64,000 bases of DNA. Origin: Taeniopygia guttata (Eukaryota > Chordata > Aves > Passeriformes > Estrildidae). Below the pieces are notes generated by a model. It ran no database searches. It saw only the letters and a list, made by a program, of their open reading frames with translations, and was not told the origin of the DNA. This document shows, piece by piece, positions 57,001 to 64,000 of this stretch; the stretch's first letter is position 1; each line of letters opens with the position of its first letter. The stretch covers positions 119,617,501 through 119,681,500 of the forward strand of contig NC_133026.1 of assembly GCF_048771995.1 (NCBI RefSeq), in the 5' to 3' direction. A program made the translations under genes and the position numbers.

Positions 57001-58299
57001 CTTCTTATACTAGGATGGCAGTGCTTTAAACACTTTCTCAGCTTCCTTTCCTTAAAATTAGCTCAGTAAAATGAGAGCAGAGCAGTTTCTTTTACAGTGG
57101 CTGGTGCTGAGTGCCCTGCACTGAGGCTGTTGGACCAAGGCTGGTACAGACCAGCAGTGCTGCTGAAGGCAAACATCAGACTTTTCTCCCTTTTTATGTT
57201 TTACAGTGGTAAAATACAGCAGCTGTAACAGATGTTTCAGGTCCTACAGTGAAATTTATTACATAGAACTGGTAGGTCCTTTATGCTCTTGCTTACAGTA
57301 ATGAAAAACAATCTAGAATTTTTTGTAAATTTATCAAATACAGCACTCAGGTAAAAAAAGAACATTCAGTTGTTGGCCAATTATTCTGTAACAATGCATT
57401 AAAGCACTCACGGGACTTATTAATACACAAGTTTGGACTATATTTTTCCAATTGTAATACCTAGCCTTATGCAAGAAGGACAGAAACTCAAAAGAGAGGA
57501 AAGACCATCCTAAAGAACTTGATCTCTCTGTTAGTGAATTATAATGAAGCTAGAAAAAAGGCTGCCATTTGTCTCATTATGAAGAAATGGAAAAGGGCAT
57601 AAAAGTAGATATTACCTTAGCACAACAGGGAAAAACTTGGAAGATGGCCATGAGCTTTTCTATTTATGTTACCATTAAGGGAGATGTATCAATTGTATCT
57701 CATGAAATCTAAGCTTGGGAAAAGATAAAAAAGGAGGGTCTTTAAATGCTAGAGAGGATGTGATCTAGTAGTTATAGTACATACAGTAGGAATAGTCTGG
57801 AATATCAATAATTTATGGGACAATGAAAACCAAAAGTTTATGAAAGATCCAAGATCTGTCAGACTGAGGAATCTGTTGAGTTACAGCCCTGCACCAATTG
57901 ATTAAAAACCTGCTACTAGCAGTTTTGAGAATGTTAAATTGAGGAAATAATACAGTAAGTTATCCTGCTGTAGTTAAATAAAATCTATTTTTGTTTATAT
58001 AGAGAGAAGATTATAAGTAACTTTATCTAAGACTTGCTCCAGATGTGACTCCTATGTTCCTAAGTAGAGCAAAATAATGATAAAAGATTGACCAATCATA
58101 TGGAGATCTTTAAAGGTTAGCACAGTTTGTTAATTCTTATATGGAAAAATCTTGTATATTAATGACTAAATTACTATAGACATAATATCAGTGGGTGTAA
58201 TATAATTTTTATCACTGGTGCTGTGTGGTACAAAGCCTGACTATGTGTGATCTGTCTTTTTAGTATCATTAGCTTCCAGATTTCACTAAATGATTTCAC

Positions 58300-58440
58300 T
58301 CTGGTAACACGTGAGTGTTTAGTTGAAGTTTAGCTGTTTGATTCACCTGAGCTGTGCACTTTAATCAGCTGAAAGTGCTGAACATTACTAAAGAGTATCA
58401 ATGAGCTCAATTAAACTTCAAGCTGCGCATGATTTTCACT
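58300..58440. promoter_or_regulatory. Candidate element with three clustered E-boxes
   Basis: CACGTG (58308-58313), CACCTG (58344-58349) and CAGCTG (58366-58371) lie within 64 bases, followed by TCAATTAAAC. E-boxes are bound by bHLH dimers, the class to which the nearby MSC protein belongs. Clustering by chance is possible. Confidence 0.25.
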
Positions 58441-61400
58441 GAGCCTCTGTATGTGCTGGATTTCCACACAAACTCACTTCATTAAAATCTTCTGTACACT
58501 GATACCTCCTCCTACAGGCAAATTATTATACTTGCAGTTTTCAGCATTGTCACATGCATAAGTCACATGCAAAGAGGATATCCAATGATTACATGGATAA
58601 AAACTCAACTGCATTTTGAGTAGCCTCTTTAGAAGAAGACAGAAAAATATATCTGAGCAAGAAGTCTTAAGTTTATTTTTTTTCAACAATGTACGTACTT
58701 TCCATCATTATAATTATGGACCTACTTTTTCCTCCTACTACACTTATGGAAATTCTGGTAATTTGAATTCCAGTGATTTCTCCTGCAAGAAGAAAATGTG
58801 GCAGAATATGTTTTTCTACAGAATGAGCTATTCCTCCTAGAGCTATTCTTCCTTGTGTCAGCTAGAATCATATACAGCCTAGAAATTATGTCCTGATCAT
58901 GAAAGTCAGTAATAACACTTTATTCTGTATCATACCTAACACTGAAGAGTACATGAAAGTAGCAGCAAGAGTCTGTAGGAGAAACCAGAATAGTCAAGTG
59001 GTAATTTTACATACAAAATCTATTATAATTATAATTTAATTTGGCAAATAAATAAATAATGTAGAGGGAAACTAAAGTGCTTGGACATCTGTAATACTTC
59101 CTTATCTGCATTTGACTTTTCCACCATCTAGTGTTTACTCTGTAGATATGTTGTTGATGCAGCAGGAGGCAGAGGCATTGCCTAAGTTCAGTGTATTGAA
59201 CACTCTTCAAAGCTGACCTGAAAAACAAATACCAGATAATAAGCTTAACATTTTTTATTGAGAATGATATGGAGCCTCACTACACTGACAGTGATTAAAA
59301 ATCCTTAGAGATTGATCTGAGACATGTTGAGAAAATCCAGATTTTGAGAACATACACCTGTCTGCCAGATGTGTGTTATGGCAACAAAGGTGAGGAAGGA
59401 AGACTACTGTCATAACTAAGCTTATATTTTGTTTTCAGACTTGAAAATGTAAATGACAGTGGTGTACTACAGTGTATGATTTTGATTCTTCGTTAACCCA
59501 ACTTTTGTTACCTTTGCTTCTTGATTATCACACCATAAATACATACATGTGAAGACAAACATATTTTAACCTGTTATGTACAAGCACCCCTAACACATTA
59601 GACACATATATTTATATATTAAAAGAGCTGCAATCATTTTGAGCATGTGTTATGCAGAAACTTTTATTATTGAAGCTTCTGTGGAGTAAAAGTTAGAACA
59701 GAGATTCCATAAAATTCATTCATGACATGAGATCTTGGGAGTGAGAGTGGTCACATAATAAAATTCACCCACAATACAGTACAAGATGACCACATTAACA
59801 AATGTCCCACAAACCCTTCATGGACTTCAGCTGGCCAGGGCATGTCACTCAGAGCTGTAGCATTAGAAAGTGATTTTCTAAATAGAAACTTAGAAATAAT
59901 TTGTGCTGCACATTTTGAAGCCCTACCTGTATCACACATTTTGTGTGGGGATCCATCTGCTCATGACTGAGAGAGAATATAGGAGAGACCATGAGTCAGA
60001 AATGTGGTTTCTCACAGGGACCTGATTTACTAAGAAACAGAGCTCCTCCTCACAGGTAGATCTAGTGGTCCCCCTAAAGAACATGAAGTCATCAAGGGCT
60101 GCAAAAAAACTTATTTTCTAGTTGTCCAGGAGGACAAAAATATTATAGCAACAATTCTAACCAGCTGTTTTTAAATATTTTTCCTTTGATTCTGCTTGGA
60201 GACTTGCATATGGCCAGATCATACAAGTACTCTCCTGCGTTCAACCCAGTAACTGGAGGAAGATGTTCTAGCTCAGTATTTCTTCCATGACAGTGTATGA
60301 AAGTGTAGTTCTAAAGAAGAGTGTAATAGCAGCACGATCATGTTAAAAAATTCACTTTCTACTAAAGCAGAGTAAGGTAAAGATTGTCCAAAAGCTTTGT
60401 CTGAAGAGAACAAGGGCTAATAATTTCTTCTGACAAAAACAATAAATCAAACCACGATAACAAAACCAGGAACAACAGAACACCCACAAAAAGGCACTAA
60501 CATATTTCATTCTCTGACAGGATTTAGGGAGGATGAGCCTCTGCTGCCTGGAAACTGGGGCAAGATGCTGTTCCCTCTCATGGGGTGAGCCACGTGATAT
60601 GAAGCCTAAGTTGCCTAATTAGCTTAAAGATATGGCTAGCAGGTGAACACAAATCTATTTAGTAATACTTAGTAAATGGTTCTTGACTACTTCGATTATT
60701 TTTTCTTTCTGTTTGTCAAAGAAAAGGTATCCAGCAAAGGTGAGACAAAACTGGGGAAGCAAGCTGTGTCCTAAACTGGATCAGCAGAGGTGTTTTAGCT
60801 CTGTGAATAGCCCATGATCATGTCTAGAATACTCCTTTTAGGGTGATAAAGGACAATGAAGTGTGCCTGAAGCTGCAGAAACCAAGTCAAGAAAGGAGGA
60901 ATTACAGAAACTATTCAAAGCCTCTGGGATACTTCATGTCATTATAAAGAACCCAATCTCAGAAATGGTGAGAAGGAGACTTTATTTTTTAACTGTTGAC
61001 ACTCCAGGGGTAGCAGGACCATCTGAAAGTCTGTTCAAATGCAGCTGGAAGACCTGGTGAAAAATGGAGCTCTGGGACATCAAGTAAGGAGAGAGAAATA
61101 ATGAATATGTGGAGGTTTGGGAGCAATTGCTCTAAGGTAGGAGGGCTCAAGGACTATTTTTAGGAAGGCTGGTAATCTTCCTAAAGTCTAGGGGACAGAA
61201 GCTCAAGAAGTAGAAAAGAAAGAGCAAAAACTACTAGAAGAAGGAACAAATTCAAGACTTCTGAAGAACAGAAGTAATTAAAGGGAGGAACAGTGAACTA
61301 GAAGGTAGTTTATGGTGCCTTCAGCTTTTTCTGGGGCATAATAAACCTTACCTTACATTTAGATTACTAATTTCCTCCTAAAACATGCAGCTAAAATAGG

Positions 61401-64000
61401 TAAGCTGACTGACACTTGAATGTCTGTGTCGTCTTCATTGATTCTACAAAGATCTGATGGTGACTACGTGGATATAGTGGGTGTCTGCAGAGGTAACTAC
61501 ACTGGAAGCACTTAATTATAAGGGATAGAGAGCACCCCATATTTTATGCAGTACGCTCTGTCTGAATGTGGTCTAACCTAGAAAGAGCTACAAAACCTGC
61601 CAAAGGATCACCCATCCCTTCAACAGGGGGACAGCCATTTCAGAAAAAAGGCTGACCAGCTCTGACAAGAGGGAAATATCAAAACAGAGAAGCCAACTCA
61701 GGCAGCCTCCTGAGCCACTGGTTATCTCCTACAGGACGAAAAGGAGGGAGGAAGGAGGGCGGCAGATATTCTGTAGCCGCCTGTCAGAGCTTTCCAGGAG
61801 AATGCTGGCAGTTCAGCGTCTGAGTCATAGTCATGCACTACTGTCCTGCAGAAGGAGCTGCATTTGGAGCAGAAAGGCTTGAATCATTCCTTGAAATTGT
61901 CCCAAGTGCCAACTCCCCAGGTTGGATGGAAGCAAATACATTCAGCCTGGAGCACAGGATGTAATTCCATGTTTCTTTATCTGGGACAGGTTGTTATGTA
62001 CTTGCAGCCTTAATATTCTGCCCAGCACTGATACAAACTGAATCCTTTGACCTCCCTCTGGAAAAAAAAAAAAGAGTTTAAATTCATTCCAGCATCATGC
62101 ACACATTATCCTGTTGTGCAGTTTCAGAGCTGAGAATACAGAACTCTGCTGAGGACTTGGTGTGCTCCAGCTCCCCAAGCCTTCCTTAGGCCCAGGGATG
62201 GTAACCACTTTTAACTGTTTGCTCTCCAGATGCAACACAGAGGCCGTAAATTCAATTATATGGTTTGGAAATCTGAGTTTTGCCTCATTTGGGACAACAG
62301 AGCCATCATAGAGATGGTTACAATCTTATATCTTACAGCAATTTTACATTTTGGAGCAGAAACTTGTTTGCACCAGCCTAACAAGTTGGAGAATCTATCC
62401 AGAAACAGAGTTGACATTCCTAAAATAAAATCAAATAATCAAAAAAAAAGCCACTTAGATGGTTCTGCAGTCATCATTGTGGCAAAGACAGCAAAAGAAA
62501 GCACACTGTGTTAGACCGTACAATATATTTGGATTAATTGTACCTTTTTATCCTTGCTGAGAATGCAATTAAGGTATTAAAATATTGCAGCTTTCTCCAT
62601 TTCTTCTGACATAAGTGAAGGACTATGATTGGTACAGGAGAGAATAAATACATTTACTCAAAAACTCCATAAAAATTCCAGTCAGTTTATTTCTCATGTA
62701 GTACTTATACTGCCAGTGGTAGATATAAAAGCTGTGCTGAGTTCATAAGGAAACTAGTCATATTGAAATGATTAAAGCTGGCCAAAAGGAGAATTATCTA
62801 AGAAATCTGTAGTATTTTACGGATGAGCTGGCATATATAGTATTTACCATACCATAACTCAAACAAGTCTTACTTACTATCTTAATGACTGACAATAGCG
62901 TATCTGGAAAACATCTGCCCTGGAAAAGGACACATCAACTACTCTGCCTGAAAAATGTAGATATAGTATTACTCTATGTCAGCCATGCATATCATATGTG
63001 GTATGAAATGTCTTCTGTGGTAAAAGAATAACGAGTGCATGCTTCATCTCTCATTGCCCCAGAATAGACTCTGGTGTCCTTTCTCAGGATGAGCACCCCT
63101 TACTCACTGAGTAGCCTAATAGAAAAAGGGGTACCTGTTTTCTGCCCTGCAAGAGTTCAGGCTACTTTATGGACTAAAACCCAGCAAGACTAAAATAACT
63201 TTCCAGCAAGTTACTAAAAAATAATTTGCAGTTTACTGTAATTATTCTTCATGTTCTTATGAAGACAGTGACAGTAGGAAAAAAAGAGATAAAAATCTTA
63301 AAGAAGGTATATTTCTTTTGCAAATTTAAAAGAAATCACTTAGGTTACCATGGCCATTTATATAGCTGCTCTCTTTTCCTTTTCAACTGTCATGCATGTT
63401 TTGGCTGGCATGATTACAGTATATTCCTAATCCCCAGAAGAGCATTTTTCCCATCAGAACCAGCAGCAGCTGCAGCTTGAACATGTTTATCAACACACCC
63501 ACCTGTGTTTTTGTCATGGACCGCCAGTGATGCCATAACTCCTCCTGTGCTTTCCCCTATGTAGGTATTTGTAGTGTCTTTCCAAAGAAGTGAATTTTGA
63601 GAGCTGGGATGTTTCCCATTTGATAGAGTATTTTAGTAAAGTGAATTTTGCTTTAGTGAAAAAACTCCAGAAGGGTCAGACCTAAGGCAGTTACAACAGG
63701 TAGTAAATAAATCCTGCAAGTTTTAGAGGAATGTAGTGTCCAGCCCACCATTCTTTAGAGAGCATCTATTTTCTGGAATCAGCAGAAGTTTTTTTGCTGT
63801 TAGTTTGGACATTGCCCTCTTTTTTATATAAACTGCCAAAATACTGAACTCAGCATCATGTTATGGTTTGTTTTCTGGCTCAGGATACAGATAGAGTAAT
63901 GGGAAAAAGTTAGCATCATGGGCATCTTGAATGCTTGCAATAATTCACTTTCTTCAGTAGTTATGCTTTGTCATTAGAGAGTGTGAACTTTTTCATTCTT

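Larger units (their letters stand above)
52251..64000. other. Intergenic AT-rich DNA to the window end
   Basis: No coding exon was recognised on either strand. TRPA1, the usual next gene on this side of MSC in other vertebrates, was looked for and not found. It may lie beyond the window. Confidence 0.6.

Noticed and set aside
60530-60593. Exon-like segment between TTCTCTGACAG and GGGTGAGCC
   Set aside because: The signals fit a 64-base exon, but the peptide is unrecognised and no neighbouring exon was found. Such pairs occur by chance.
42561-64000. Search for TRPA1 exons upstream of MSC
   Set aside because: No ankyrin-repeat or channel-like frame was seen. Short exons could still be missed by eye.
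1-64000. tRNA, rRNA, CRISPR arrays or prokaryotic operons
   Set aside because: None was seen. The tandem repeats here are simple microsatellites and the gene structure is eukaryotic.

Overview
This is a window of vertebrate nuclear DNA, almost certainly from a bird. The host sequence is AT-rich and intron/intergene-like. It carries CR1 LINE fragments of the avian type, and its one recognisable host gene is a two-exon bHLH gene that reads as musculin (MSC). I saw no bacterial-style gene organisation and no tRNA, rRNA or CRISPR array. The species cannot be named from the sequence alone.

Layout. 1-22.5 kb: gene-poor AT-rich DNA with poly-T/GTTT tracts, a long pure AAAAG pentanucleotide array (16.5-16.7 kb) and a shorter AAAAAG array (17.3 kb). 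22,508-31,035: a complete endogenous retrovirus (8,528 bp) on the minus strand. It has two 512-bp LTRs that look identical, a 6-bp target-site duplication, a tRNA-Lys-type primer-binding site, a polypurine tract, and open gag, pro, pol and env. 31.0-33.9 kb: a patch of older repeats (CR1 pieces on the plus strand split by a GC-rich segment) and one weak candidate terminal exon. 34-40.4 kb: intergenic. 40,438-41,731: MSC on the minus strand inside a CpG island. Its second coding exon (28 codons plus stop) is too short to appear as a free-standing long ORF and was found by following the splice signals. 42.6-64 kb: intergenic, with a second GC/CpG-rich patch near 45.7-46.1 kb, a 1.2-kb CR1 (minus) at 50.1-51.3 kb, a CR1 scrap at 52.1 kb, and a few stretches that look like candidate regulatory elements.

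How the parts work together. In the provirus the three enzyme/structural frames are linked by two successive -1 shifts. Gag to Pro goes at a canonical G_GGA_AAC, and Pro to Pol at G_GAT_TTT just before the pro stop. This is the betaretrovirus-style layout. Env is of a different lineage: it has a CX6CC transmembrane subunit, and two cysteines sit at subunit positions 9 and 45 around an internal hydrophobic loop, as in alpharetroviruses. The env reading frame runs through the polypurine tract and ends 61 bases inside the 3' LTR. The provirus is therefore a young, apparently intact mosaic element, and it is the most interesting thing in the window. MSC is an ordinary conserved developmental repressor gene, with an expanded run of 12 glutamates. 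No exons of the genes that flank MSC in other vertebrates (EYA1, TRPA1) were recognised.
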